Of a DNA stretch of 64,000 nucleotides, positions 34,272-42,829 are shown piece by piece. Both the position numbers and the translations under genes were made by a program. Every line of letters starts with the position of its first letter. Positions within the stretch are counted from its first letter, which is position 1. Source of the stretch: Candidatus Nitrospira neomarina (GTDB lineage: Bacteria; Nitrospirota; Nitrospiria; Nitrospirales; UBA8639). The notes below the pieces were generated by a model. That model was given only the letters and a program-made list of their open reading frames with translations, did no database searches and was not told where the DNA came from. Location: positions 4,023,001 to 4,087,000 of the forward strand of contig NZ_CP116968.1 of NCBI RefSeq assembly GCF_032051675.1, in the 5' to 3' direction.

Positions 34272-35216
34272 ATGCAACCAAAATTGACAGCAAAAGCAGT
34301 GTGTGCGAACAAGGAAGTCGGGAAGATTTCTAAGGTTATTGTTGATCCCCTTTCCCACGAAATCAGCCATATCATTGTTCAAGAATTGAATGGCCACGGG
34401 GCGCAACGCCAGATTCCTATTGACCAAATTCAGGAAGTAGTGAGCGAGGAGGAAATTATCCTTCGGTGTTCACCCGAAGAATTCGCTCAATTTCCGATAC
34501 TCGAGCGAGATCAGTACGTCACGATTAAGGAAGTTGAAATTGCCCATTTGGAAGATCATTTGCATGTGGAGCCCGGTGAGATTTTGGTTCCTCTTCCTCG
34601 GTTAGAGCAAGGGGTTCCCAGGCGCACATTTTTTACCAATATGACGCATGCGATTGGGACCTTAATTGCCTTGCCCTTAGTGTTTCCTGTGTTGAAGTAT
34701 CTCATGAAGCCCATGTTCAAACCCTACGATAATGCCTGGTTTTCCGTCGGCAATGTAAAGAAGGTGAATAAAGAGAATATTGGCTTCCAATTTAAATTTA
34801 CCCGCGGGTTTAAAGAAGCCTTTATGCCAGAGCAACAGATTGAGAAAAATATTTGGGTGGTTAAGGCGACTCCGGCTGTACAACAAGCCGTATATGAGGG
34901 AAATGATAGAAAGTTTTATGATGATAAGGGGGATGTTATCTGGGTCAACAAGTCAAATTCTCCCTATATCGGCTACTCTGGGAAATGTCCCCATCTAGGT
35001 TGTGGATATAAATGGAGAAAAACGAAAAATTTCCCAGATGGGGTGTTTTTATGCCCTTGTCATCTGAGTATTTATGATGAAGCTGGAAAAGTTATCGAAG
35101 GGCCGGCACCGAGACCGCTCGATGTGCTTCCTCTGAAAGTTGATGCCGGGGGAGAAGTGAAGATCATTGATGTTGAATATAAAGCCGGGGTTAATAACCA
35201 AATTCGGCTTCTGTAA
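34272..35216 (+). CDS. petC: Rieske iron-sulfur protein with N-terminal PRC-barrel-like domain
   Basis: 314 residues. The first 75 or so resemble a PRC-barrel (CANKEVGKISKVIVDPLSHE and ISHIIVQE), normally a small RNA- or protein-binding barrel. One membrane helix lies at about 125-147. The Rieske domain binds [2Fe-2S] with CPHLGC (Cys239, His241) and CPCH (Cys261, His264); Cys244 and Cys263 can form the usual disulfide. It passes electrons from quinol at cytochrome b to a cytochrome c. Normal Rieske proteins are about 180-200 residues, so the N-terminal domain is an addition. Confidence 0.93.
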   Translation: MQPKLTAKAVCANKEVGKISKVIVDPLSHEISHIIVQELNGHGAQRQIPIDQIQEVVSEEEIILRCSPEEFAQFPILERDQYVTIKEVEIAHLEDHLHVEPGEILVPLPRLEQGVPRRTFFTNMTHAIGTLIALPLVFPVLKYLMKPMFKPYDNAWFSVGNVKKVNKENIGFQFKFTRGFKEAFMPEQQIEKNIWVVKATPAVQQAVYEGNDRKFYDDKGDVIWVNKSNSPYIGYSGKCPHLGCGYKWRKTKNFPDGVFLCPCHLSIYDEAGKVIEGPAPRPLDVLPLKVDAGGEVKIIDVEYKAGVNNQIRLL

Positions 35217-35244
35217 AAGCCTAGGATGGAATGGTGAAAGGCGC

Positions 35245-36357
35245 ATGAAGGAAGACAGTCAAGTCGCAAGTCAACAAAACGCATTCGAGAAGGTTGTTGA
35301 ATTTGTTGATGAGCGGGTAGGTCTGAAAAATATTCAGGCCAAAATGCTGAATGAGCCAATTCCTGGCGGCTCCCGCTGGGCCTATGCATTTGGCTCCGTT
35401 TTGCTATTTATCTTTGTTCTTCAAGTCGTCACGGGGATACTGTTGATGTTTTATTATGTCCCCAGTACCGATCACGCTTACGCGAGCACTCAATACATCA
35501 TCCACGAAGTGGACTACGGGTGGTTTCTCCTGAGCTACCATTTTTGGGGATCCTCTGCCATGGTGGTGATGGTCTTCGCGCATATGTCCCAAGTTTTTTT
35601 ATGGGGTGCCTATAAAAAGCCACGAGAACTCATCTGGTTGGTAGGCTTGGCTTTATTTGGCATTGTGATGGGTTTTGGCTTTACAGGCTATCTCCTTCCC
35701 TGGGATCAACGCGCATATTGGGCAACGGTGGTCGGGGTTGAAATCATGGATAAAACCCCGATTGTGGGGGATTTTATAGCTCGATTTCTTAAGGGTGGTC
35801 CCACCCCGGGGCAAATGACGCTAAGTCGGTTTTTTGTCATCCATGTCATGATCTTGCCGGCTGCATTAGCAGGGCTGGCCGGCCTTCATATTTTCCTTTT
35901 TAGAAAGGCCGGGCCCGCAGGTCCGTTTAGGGGCACACCTGATGAGATCAAGGCCAAAACAGATTATTTTTTTCCTCGTCAGATTTGGAAAGATATTGTG
36001 GCCATGGCCACGGTCTTTTTAATCATCTGTTCCCTTGCCTTCATTGAGCCAGTGGTGTTGCTGGAAAAAGCGACTCCTGATCCCGGTGATTATCATCCGG
36101 AGCCGGAATGGTATTTCTTGTTCTTGTTTCAGTTGCTTCGATTGAAAATTTTTGGCGGGGAATTTGGCCAATTTCTTGGGGCTATGGCCATACCAGGGGC
36201 ATTTATGGCGTTTTTAGCGGCCCTGCCTTTTTTGGATACAAGTTCAGAGCGAAATATCTTTAAGCGGCCAATAGCTCTGATTGGTTGGACGGTGATTATG
36301 GTATTTATTCTGGTGTTTACTGTGTCAGCCATTATAAACCGACACTTTTTAGACTAA
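35245..36357 (+). CDS. petB: cytochrome b of a b6f-like bc complex, b6 and subunit IV fused
   Basis: 370 residues with about eight membrane helices. Haem ligands are His99 and His113 (14 apart) and His200 and His215 (15 apart). The 15-residue spacing is the b6f type, while mitochondrial-type cytochrome b has 14. The quinol-oxidation PEWY motif is present (YHPEPEWYFLF), normally in subunit IV, so the two b6f subunits are fused. ATG 35245 with AAAGG was preferred; longer starts overlap the Rieske gene. It is the core of the quinol-oxidising complex. Confidence 0.94.
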   Translation: MKEDSQVASQQNAFEKVVEFVDERVGLKNIQAKMLNEPIPGGSRWAYAFGSVLLFIFVLQVVTGILLMFYYVPSTDHAYASTQYIIHEVDYGWFLLSYHFWGSSAMVVMVFAHMSQVFLWGAYKKPRELIWLVGLALFGIVMGFGFTGYLLPWDQRAYWATVVGVEIMDKTPIVGDFIARFLKGGPTPGQMTLSRFFVIHVMILPAALAGLAGLHIFLFRKAGPAGPFRGTPDEIKAKTDYFFPRQIWKDIVAMATVFLIICSLAFIEPVVLLEKATPDPGDYHPEPEWYFLFLFQLLRLKIFGGEFGQFLGAMAIPGAFMAFLAALPFLDTSSERNIFKRPIALIGWTVIMVFILVFTVSAIINRHFLD

Positions 36358-36370
36358 TCTCTGGGAACAT

Positions 36371-37267
36371 ATGTCAAATACGAAGTTAGGGCTTTTAGTT
36401 TTCTGGCCTACATTCTGGACCGGATTTCCAATAAAGATGGTGGTCGCCTTGTTGTTGCTTGCGGCACATATGCATCCATGGGAGGGGAGCGGGCTTTTTC
36501 TTTTGTTACTTGTCTCCATACCAGTTGATATTTGGGCTCTTGGTCTCTGTGCAAGAACCGTATTTATTGACAGGTTAAAGGTCGATCCAAAACCAGGCTT
36601 TGGTCTCCATCTATGGATCAGATGGGCAGCCTTTAGTGCTTTGGCATTACCAGTCATCATGATCGTGGTGTCCACGGTGACCGAAACCACTCAGTCGGTG
36701 GTCTCAAATATTGTTGAATCTATTAAAGAAAATATATTCGTCATTCCCGTCGCTGAACAGATAAGTCTTGAGCTGGTGATGTGGGGGAGTGTGTCGTCTA
36801 TCGTACTTATTCTTTGTATATTGGGGTGGCTGTATGGCCTAGGGTGGCTCGCTCAACCATTTGTAAAAAATGCGACACCGGTAAAAGGGTCAGCAGTGGA
36901 CCAGGCTAAATTTTGGGACAGCTTGCGTATTCCATCCGATCAACCTCTGCTCCTAACTGCATTTACTGGGGCGGGGGTCGTACTAGTGTTTATCTTCTGG
37001 GTTCTTCTGCCTTCTACGACGCCACACCCACATGAAGAATATGTCTATACTTTTGAAAAAAAAGGAGTGGTCAAAGTTGAGCCACAAAAGGTGTTAAAGG
37101 AAACGGAGCAAGTTCTGGCCAACGCGGAACTTGTGGTGAGTAAGCTTCAGGAAGAAAAGTCTGGAGATACAAAAACGTCTTCAGAAGCTGGCGACCTTTC
37201 ACCTAAAGCCAAACCGGAAAAAAAGGCTGAAAAACAGCCTCCAGTAGAGGATGGGGGAAAGCCATAG
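36371..37267 (+). CDS. membrane protein of the respiratory cluster, function unknown
   Basis: 298 residues with about five hydrophobic segments (near 20-55, 75-100, 135-160 and 190-220). A charged C-terminal tail of about 75 residues is rich in Lys, Glu and Pro (KPEKKAEKQPP). There is no haem motif and no recognised family. It starts 13 bases after cytochrome b and is followed by CydA-like 2, so it is probably a structural subunit. Its two early His residues in AHMHPWEG could bind a cofactor, which is only a suggestion. Confidence 0.8.
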   Translation: MSNTKLGLLVFWPTFWTGFPIKMVVALLLLAAHMHPWEGSGLFLLLLVSIPVDIWALGLCARTVFIDRLKVDPKPGFGLHLWIRWAAFSALALPVIMIVVSTVTETTQSVVSNIVESIKENIFVIPVAEQISLELVMWGSVSSIVLILCILGWLYGLGWLAQPFVKNATPVKGSAVDQAKFWDSLRIPSDQPLLLTAFTGAGVVLVFIFWVLLPSTTPHPHEEYVYTFEKKGVVKVEPQKVLKETEQVLANAELVVSKLQEEKSGDTKTSSEAGDLSPKAKPEKKAEKQPPVEDGGKP

Positions 37268-37332
37268 AAAAGGTTGGCGGGCTCTGGTGAATTGCCTTGA
37301 ACAAAATTATGAACGATCGAAGGGGGGCCAGA

Positions 37333-39195
37333 ATGACATCGGCCGGCCAATTACGACACGCAACCGTTGTGCAAGGAATGAATAGAATGCCTGGATTGCT
37401 TAAATTTGGAAGTTTTTTGGCCCTTCTCTTTCTCCCGGCTTTGGCTATGGCGGCTGGAGGTGCTGAGATTCAGGCCATGTCGGTTGAATATCGGGATGTC
37501 CCTGGAATCGGTAGTCGTAACCTGGTGTGGGTTGTCGCGCAACAACATTTGTTGCTGGCTGGTTTCGTGTTAGGTGTTCCGATTTTTGCCTGGATATGCG
37601 AATTGGTTGGATGGAAAACCAAGGAACAACGGTATGACAAGCTCGCCAAAGAGTTTACAAAGCTCCTAACGTCAGCTTATGCCACCACCGCCCTTTTCGG
37701 CGGAATCCTTTTATTCCTTCTGATCGGACTCTATCCAAAGTTGATGGCCTACCTGACCGATATGTTTTTCCCTTCTTTCCTTGTTTATTGTCTGCTTTTC
37801 TTATTGGAAACGGCCACCCTGTATATGTATTGGTATGGGTGGGATTACATGCAGGGCAATAAAAAAACTTTCCATCTTTTTTTAGGGTTTCTTTTAAATC
37901 TTTTTGCCCTCGGAATCATGATCGTCCCCAACTCATGGGCAACCTTTCAGGCCAGTCCAGTGGTGGTGGGGGAGGGAGATGCTTGGGCTAGGGCTTGGAT
38001 GGCCATGCAAAACCCAACCTGGTGGCCTGTCAATATCCATAGATTGATCGCCAACGTGGTGTTGGGTGGATTCATAGTGGGAGCGTATGCGGGTGTCCGC
38101 TATTTACTCGCAGTTTCACGTGAAGAGCGGGAGCACTACGATTGGATGGGGTATGTCGGGAATTTTATTGGTGTGTTTGGTATGTTACCCCTCCCATTTG
38201 CCGGCTATTGGCTTATGCGGGAGGTCTACCAATACAACCAACAAATGGGGATTACCCTTATGGGTGGTTTCCTGGCATGGCTGTTTATCCTTCAGGCTAT
38301 GCTCATTGGAGTGCTCTTCCTTGGAGCCAACTATTATTTTTGGTTGGGAATTACCCACCGAATTCCAGGGTCTGAAAACCAATATAAAAAACCGGTAATG
38401 GGGATGTTGATTGTCCTGTTATTGTGCCTTGGTGTGTGGATGACTCCGCATTCCTTGGTGGCGAGTTTGGCGGAAGCACAAAAAATGGGCGGTACTCACC
38501 ATCCGTTACTCGGGGTGTTCGGCGTGATGTCCGCAAAGATGACCGTGTCCAATATCATGATACTCGTGACGTTTATGAGTTTCATCATGTATTGGCGGGC
38601 GGGAAAACAAGAGACCGCAGGATGGGCCAAAGCTGCCAAGGCCATTATGGGAGGTTTACTGGTTATCGCAGGTATCGCCGTTGTGGTTCTTGGGGTATGG
38701 GGATATTTTGTCCCAGCCATTATCCGGATTAATTATTTCTCGGTTGCCCAGGTGTTAATTGTGCTGTTCATCATGGTTACGTTCACCCCACTAACCGCTT
38801 TGTTAATGAAAAGTGCTAAAACGACAACGGAAATGGTATGGGGAAAAATGCCTATTCGGGCTGGCTATAGTCTGGTCTTAAATGCGGTGATGGTGATTTT
38901 GCTCATGTCCTTAATGGGATATGCACGCTCATCATCTCGTGTGCACTGGCACATTTATGGCGTCATGAGAGATACCTCGGAGTATGCATATTCCCCTGCG
39001 TTAGGGTATGCGGCGGCATTTATGTCCCTTAATACATTTGTGTTTTGCCTGATCGTCGCATTTATTTTTTGGGTGGCGACCTTGGGCGATAAGGCCAAAG
39101 CCCAGCCGCCAAAGGGATCTACTATGGGAATTCCTGGCCACACCGCTCCGGCAATGGCTGGTGGTGCACCAATTTCAGGGGAAAAACTTGAATAG
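37333..39195 (+). CDS. cytochrome bd oxidase subunit I-like protein (CydA-like 2)
   Basis: About 620 residues, a paralogue of CydA-like 1. Shared elements are WVVAQQHLLLAGF (His72), LLETATLYMYWYGWD (Glu159), NIHRLIANVVLGGF (His236), YDWMGYVGNFIGV and WMTPH (369-373). A signal-like helix ends ALAMAAGG. The GRQPW motif is absent. ATG 37333 is chosen for the AGGGGGG site; TTG 37297 or ATG 37309 are possible. No CydB-like partner is present. The two CydA-like proteins may take the place of a CydAB pair or act as haem b wires beside the bc core. Confidence 0.85.
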   Translation: MTSAGQLRHATVVQGMNRMPGLLKFGSFLALLFLPALAMAAGGAEIQAMSVEYRDVPGIGSRNLVWVVAQQHLLLAGFVLGVPIFAWICELVGWKTKEQRYDKLAKEFTKLLTSAYATTALFGGILLFLLIGLYPKLMAYLTDMFFPSFLVYCLLFLLETATLYMYWYGWDYMQGNKKTFHLFLGFLLNLFALGIMIVPNSWATFQASPVVVGEGDAWARAWMAMQNPTWWPVNIHRLIANVVLGGFIVGAYAGVRYLLAVSREEREHYDWMGYVGNFIGVFGMLPLPFAGYWLMREVYQYNQQMGITLMGGFLAWLFILQAMLIGVLFLGANYYFWLGITHRIPGSENQYKKPVMGMLIVLLLCLGVWMTPHSLVASLAEAQKMGGTHHPLLGVFGVMSAKMTVSNIMILVTFMSFIMYWRAGKQETAGWAKAAKAIMGGLLVIAGIAVVVLGVWGYFVPAIIRINYFSVAQVLIVLFIMVTFTPLTALLMKSAKTTTEMVWGKMPIRAGYSLVLNAVMVILLMSLMGYARSSSRVHWHIYGVMRDTSEYAYSPALGYAAAFMSLNTFVFCLIVAFIFWVATLGDKAKAQPPKGSTMGIPGHTAPAMAGGAPISGEKLE

Positions 39196-39255
39196 GGATG
39201 GAGTAAGAGCAAGACTCAAGAGCCATACATCTTTGAAAAGCATGGGTGAGGAAAC

Positions 39256-39894
39256 ATGAGTGAAGTCGCGCTATTGCAGATAATCGGCATGTGTGTCATT
39301 GGGGTGGGTATCCTCATCCTGTTGTTTATTAAGGGCATGTTCCTTCGGGTGCTTGGATTCGTCGCGATGGTCTTGGGAGTCTTTAGCTTAATTGCCTTGA
39401 GTGTTCCCCAAATGGCGTCCTTGCCTCCGGCGGTAGAAACCTTCGATCTTGCCAGCGTCAAAAGTCCAGATGATTTGGCCTCGATTGGGCAAAAAATATT
39501 TTTCAGCAAGGGACAATGTGCGTTATGCCATTCCATTGGACCGAGCGAATCGGCCAGATGCCCTGATTTAAATGGCATTGGAGCAAAACTGTCTGCTGAA
39601 TTTCTCTATGAAAGTTTAACCCAGCCTCAAGCCTATATTTATTTGGATTTCAGGCATGATGGTATTCCAAAAGAATATCCTGCACAGATGCCCCATATTG
39701 ACCAGGATCCCATCGGCTTAAGCAATCAGGAAATTTATTCGGTTATTGCGTTTCTCCAAAAAATGAGTGGGGAGCCCATCAGTATCAAAGTTGAAGATAT
39801 AATGGAAACTGCGCAAGAAACAGCCAATTCCTTAAAGGTGGCTTCGGTCTCCTCCACACTTAAATCTCAATTGCCGAATTTGGCGGACCGCTAA
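39256..39894 (+). CDS. membrane-anchored monohaem cytochrome c
   Basis: 212 residues. Two N-terminal membrane helices (about 8-26 and 31-50) are followed by one cytochrome c domain with CALCH (88-92). A later AQMPHID offers a candidate methionine ligand. The C-terminal 40 residues are polar. ATG has GAGGAAAC upstream. It lies between CydA-like 2 and another cytochrome c, with 60 and 27 bases of spacing. Likely an electron carrier within the membrane assembly. Confidence 0.87.
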   Translation: MSEVALLQIIGMCVIGVGILILLFIKGMFLRVLGFVAMVLGVFSLIALSVPQMASLPPAVETFDLASVKSPDDLASIGQKIFFSKGQCALCHSIGPSESARCPDLNGIGAKLSAEFLYESLTQPQAYIYLDFRHDGIPKEYPAQMPHIDQDPIGLSNQEIYSVIAFLQKMSGEPISIKVEDIMETAQETANSLKVASVSSTLKSQLPNLADR

Positions 39895-39921
39895 AGGAAT
39901 AGCCACAATGAGGAGAATATC

Positions 39922-40650
39922 ATGAAAGGCCCAATCATTAGTGGAGCTATCATTCTTGCTGGAATGTTCATATTTTTGAAATTCCTTCTTCCGTTAGTGA
40001 CGGCACCTCTTCCAGCCAGTTTAATTTACCTGTATTTGGCCCTTGTTCTGAGTGGAATAATGATTTACGGAACCATGAGTGCGCCTTCCTTGGAGGCCAT
40101 GATGGGGCCAATCTTCAGATTTTTGTCGGGGAAAGGACAGACGGGAGCAGGGCAGATGGCCCGGTTGGCGGTGTTGGTTATGTTCCCGCTTTTGGTGGGG
40201 TGGCAAACGTACAGTCGACTGGTCCCTAGCGACCTTCCACCTGCCGAAAACAGGACCATTCATCCGGCCCCGCCAGGTGAATTTGTCGGCTTATCAAACC
40301 CTTATCCCAAAACCCCTGAGAATATTATGATGGGCAAAGGCCTGTATGCCGCCTACTGCTCGCCCTGTCACGGAGCCAATTATGATGGAAAGGGTCCAGC
40401 GGCCCCTGGCTTTAATCCACCTCCTGCCAACTTCAGTGATCCGGGAACTATTGCGCAATTACAAGAGGCGTATTTGTTCTGGAGAATCAAAAAAGGGGGA
40501 GTGGGTTTACCCGTCGAAGGAATGCCTTGGAAGTCGGCTATGCCACGATGGGAAGAGGAATTGCCAGAAGAGTTTATTTGGAAAATTATTATGGGTGAAT
40601 ATGATGGGGCACACCAATCCCCTCGGACTTGGGAAGAAGAAGAAGAATAG
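39922..40650 (+). CDS. membrane-anchored monohaem cytochrome c
   Basis: 242 residues with three hydrophobic segments (about 7-25, 32-50 and 80-95) and a C-terminal cytochrome c domain, CSPCH (146-150), followed by GANYDGKGPAAPGFNPPPANFSD in parts typical of class I cytochromes. AMPRWEEE gives a possible axial Met. The C-terminus is acidic (EEEEE). AGGAG upstream of ATG. It resembles the cytochrome c partner in bc complexes and alternative quinol complexes, but the exact family is not certain. Confidence 0.87.
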   Translation: MKGPIISGAIILAGMFIFLKFLLPLVTAPLPASLIYLYLALVLSGIMIYGTMSAPSLEAMMGPIFRFLSGKGQTGAGQMARLAVLVMFPLLVGWQTYSRLVPSDLPPAENRTIHPAPPGEFVGLSNPYPKTPENIMMGKGLYAAYCSPCHGANYDGKGPAAPGFNPPPANFSDPGTIAQLQEAYLFWRIKKGGVGLPVEGMPWKSAMPRWEEELPEEFIWKIIMGEYDGAHQSPRTWEEEEE

Positions 40651-40694
40651 ACTCAAGCCAATTATGTTGTGGATGAATGAGTGGAGAATATGAC

Positions 40695-41531
40695 ATGTTG
40701 AATGGACTAGGAAGCCTCAGGACACTATCCATTATTGGGCTGTTCGGGGTCCTGGGATTTTCGTCAGCTTTTGCCAATGAGCCCCCTGCTTCAGATGAGC
40801 CAGGTAGTGTCTCGGTTCGATTGTATCAATTAGAAGGCAGCTTGCCGTCAGAAGACCCAAATTCTTCACAATGGGATTCGGTGCCTAGTTCGGAATTTAA
40901 CCTGGCGCCCCAGGTGCATTGGCCTCCTAGAATCCAGGAGGTGACGGTGAAGTCGGTCAAGGTCAAAGGGGTTCATAATGGCCAGGAACTGGCTATTCTC
41001 GTGGAATATGCAGATCCTACCGAAGATGCCGCCGATGCCGCAGCACTTGAATTTATGGTGGGTGATAAAATGGCTCATTTCGCACATGGCCAAGAAATGT
41101 TGCAGGTTGAAGGCGGACCGGTAAATATTTGGTTTTGGAAAAATGAAAGTGGCAAAGCAGTTGATATGAGCGCAAAAGGGTTTAAGACCTTGGAAACCCA
41201 ACCCCATCAGGATGTTCAAGCAAAAGGTGTTTGGCAAAACGGTATTTGGAAAGTGGTCTTTTCCCGTTTATTGAAAACCGAGGATGCTCAGGATGTGCAA
41301 GTAGAGGAAGGCGAATGGCGTAATGTCGCATTTGCTTTTTGGGATGGGGCGGTTGTCGATGGTCTGGTAAAGGAAAAGGGGGGCCAGAAAGCCGTCTCTA
41401 CTTGGTGGTATGTTCGAGCAGAACCGAGTGCAGATAATTCCATTTTTGGTTGGGTTATTTTAGGATTAGCTCTCGCAGCGGCATTTGAATTGGTGATAGT
41501 CAGAAAACTGAGAAAGGGGCAATCAGTATGA
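40695..41531 (+). CDS. NxrC/ethylbenzene-dehydrogenase-gamma-like haem b protein with C-terminal anchor
   Basis: About 278 residues. The signal peptide ends AFANEP. The body matches the EB_dh/NxrC-type haem-binding beta domain (VRLYQLEGSLPSE, WDSVPSSEFNLAPQ, ELAILVEYADPTEDAA, GVWQNGIWKVVFSR). The C-terminus carries one membrane helix (about 250-270) with RKLRKG after it. In molybdopterin oxidoreductases such as nitrite oxidoreductase, this subunit binds haem b and passes electrons on. ATG 40695 has GGAG eight bases upstream. It overlaps the next gene by four bases. Confidence 0.82.
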   Translation: MLNGLGSLRTLSIIGLFGVLGFSSAFANEPPASDEPGSVSVRLYQLEGSLPSEDPNSSQWDSVPSSEFNLAPQVHWPPRIQEVTVKSVKVKGVHNGQELAILVEYADPTEDAADAAALEFMVGDKMAHFAHGQEMLQVEGGPVNIWFWKNESGKAVDMSAKGFKTLETQPHQDVQAKGVWQNGIWKVVFSRLLKTEDAQDVQVEEGEWRNVAFAFWDGAVVDGLVKEKGGQKAVSTWWYVRAEPSADNSIFGWVILGLALAAAFELVIVRKLRKGQSV

Positions 41532-42565
41532 AACGGGTAGCGGGAGGCGGTCGCGATATGACAGTCATCGGGTTGGCCGTCCTCGGAATAACCTTCACGT
41601 TGTTTTCTGGCTGTGCGCTTTTTGAGGATGAAAGAACGGCGAAGGGTCGAAAGCTCTATAACCACTATTGTAGTCATTGCCATGGAGAGACCGGACAACA
41701 GGGAGAAGGATTCAATTGGGATCGCATGTCGGACCCCCGACCGAAAAATCTCGCATCCAATGCCGAAATGTCCACTTTCAGTGATGAGGAGATTTTTCAT
41801 ACTGTTTATCGAGATATGAAAGATACCACGGATCAAAAAGTCCTTGATGATGAGGACTATTTTGCAGTACCAACCATGCCGACCTTTAAGTATACGTTAT
41901 CGGAGGAAGAAATCTGGTCAATTGTGGGATATGTTCGAACCCTTCATGGGATGTCGCTGAGCTATGATTTGGAAACAAGAAAGAAGGAATTAGAAGAGGC
42001 ATTGCAGGTGGCGCAGCAAGAGATGGAAACCACAAAGGCCGCCTATGAGGCAGCCGTTGAAAAAGCAGAGGCCGCACAAGCAGCGTATGAAGAAACGTTA
42101 ACTGATGAGCAGCTTGAAAACTACGAACCCAAAGAAGTGACCATTCCTGAAGAAGAAGTGTTTCTTGCCGCCAATGAAAAATATGAAACGGCAAAAGCCG
42201 CCGTTGATAATTTTTTAAAACGACCGAAAAAGCCGCAAGTCTCACGACCTGATCTTACCATTGCTGAAGAAGACCGTGCGGCTCAAGCTAAATTGGGAAA
42301 GCAGTTATATAATGAAAAATATGGATGCCAGGGATGTCATAGTCTCAACGATGAAGGCGGGGTGGTTGGCCCTGCATTGGATCGAGCAGGCTTTCGCCTC
42401 AATCCTACATGGGTCTATCGATGGATTCTATATCCCCAAGCCATGAAAAAACATACCAGGATGCCAAATTTGGGGATTTCAGAGCAAGATGCAAAGGCTC
42501 TTACGTATTATCTCGGGACGCTCCAGGCTCCAAAACCTGAAAATCAAAGTTCGACATCAGAATAA
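41528..42565 (+). CDS. dihaem cytochrome c lipoprotein with coiled-coil linker
   Basis: 345 residues. The lipobox LFSGC (Cys29) predicts a lipid anchor. The first cytochrome domain has CSHCH (48-52). Residues about 148-230 are a highly charged Ala/Glu/Lys helix, probably a coiled coil, linking to a second domain with CQGCH (267-271) and Met in TRMPN. The linker would hold the two haems apart or let them reach separate partners. ATG overlaps the stop of the NxrC-like gene (ATGA). It is the last gene of the cluster. Confidence 0.88.
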   Translation: MKRVAGGGRDMTVIGLAVLGITFTLFSGCALFEDERTAKGRKLYNHYCSHCHGETGQQGEGFNWDRMSDPRPKNLASNAEMSTFSDEEIFHTVYRDMKDTTDQKVLDDEDYFAVPTMPTFKYTLSEEEIWSIVGYVRTLHGMSLSYDLETRKKELEEALQVAQQEMETTKAAYEAAVEKAEAAQAAYEETLTDEQLENYEPKEVTIPEEEVFLAANEKYETAKAAVDNFLKRPKKPQVSRPDLTIAEEDRAAQAKLGKQLYNEKYGCQGCHSLNDEGGVVGPALDRAGFRLNPTWVYRWILYPQAMKKHTRMPNLGISEQDAKALTYYLGTLQAPKPENQSSTSE

Positions 42566-42580
42566 TCTCCCAACGGCCCT

Positions 42581-42607
42581 TTCTCTTTTTGAGAAGTGTA
42601 TTTTTTA
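42581..42607 (+). terminator. possible terminator of the respiratory cluster
   Basis: A short hairpin TTCTC-TTTTT-GAGAA (42581-42595) is followed by GTGTATTTTTT. The five-base stem is weak; the place, 15 bases after the last stop, supports it. Confidence 0.35.
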
Positions 42608-42829
42608 GGCTAAACCCTATCCTGACCAGGTGCTTTTCTATAATATTAGTTTCTAACAGGAACCGTTAAACGCCGATGGTCGTAAGATTAAAAGTACCGG
42701 CAAATGCTCTTGATGACCAGGGGCAGGTTGAAAATTAGAAAAAGAAGATGAGTGCCTAAGATATGAGGGAGGTGTTTGGCTAATAAACATTAAAGCAAGC
42801 GGTCGTTTTGTAATCCTTTCCAAGTGTAC

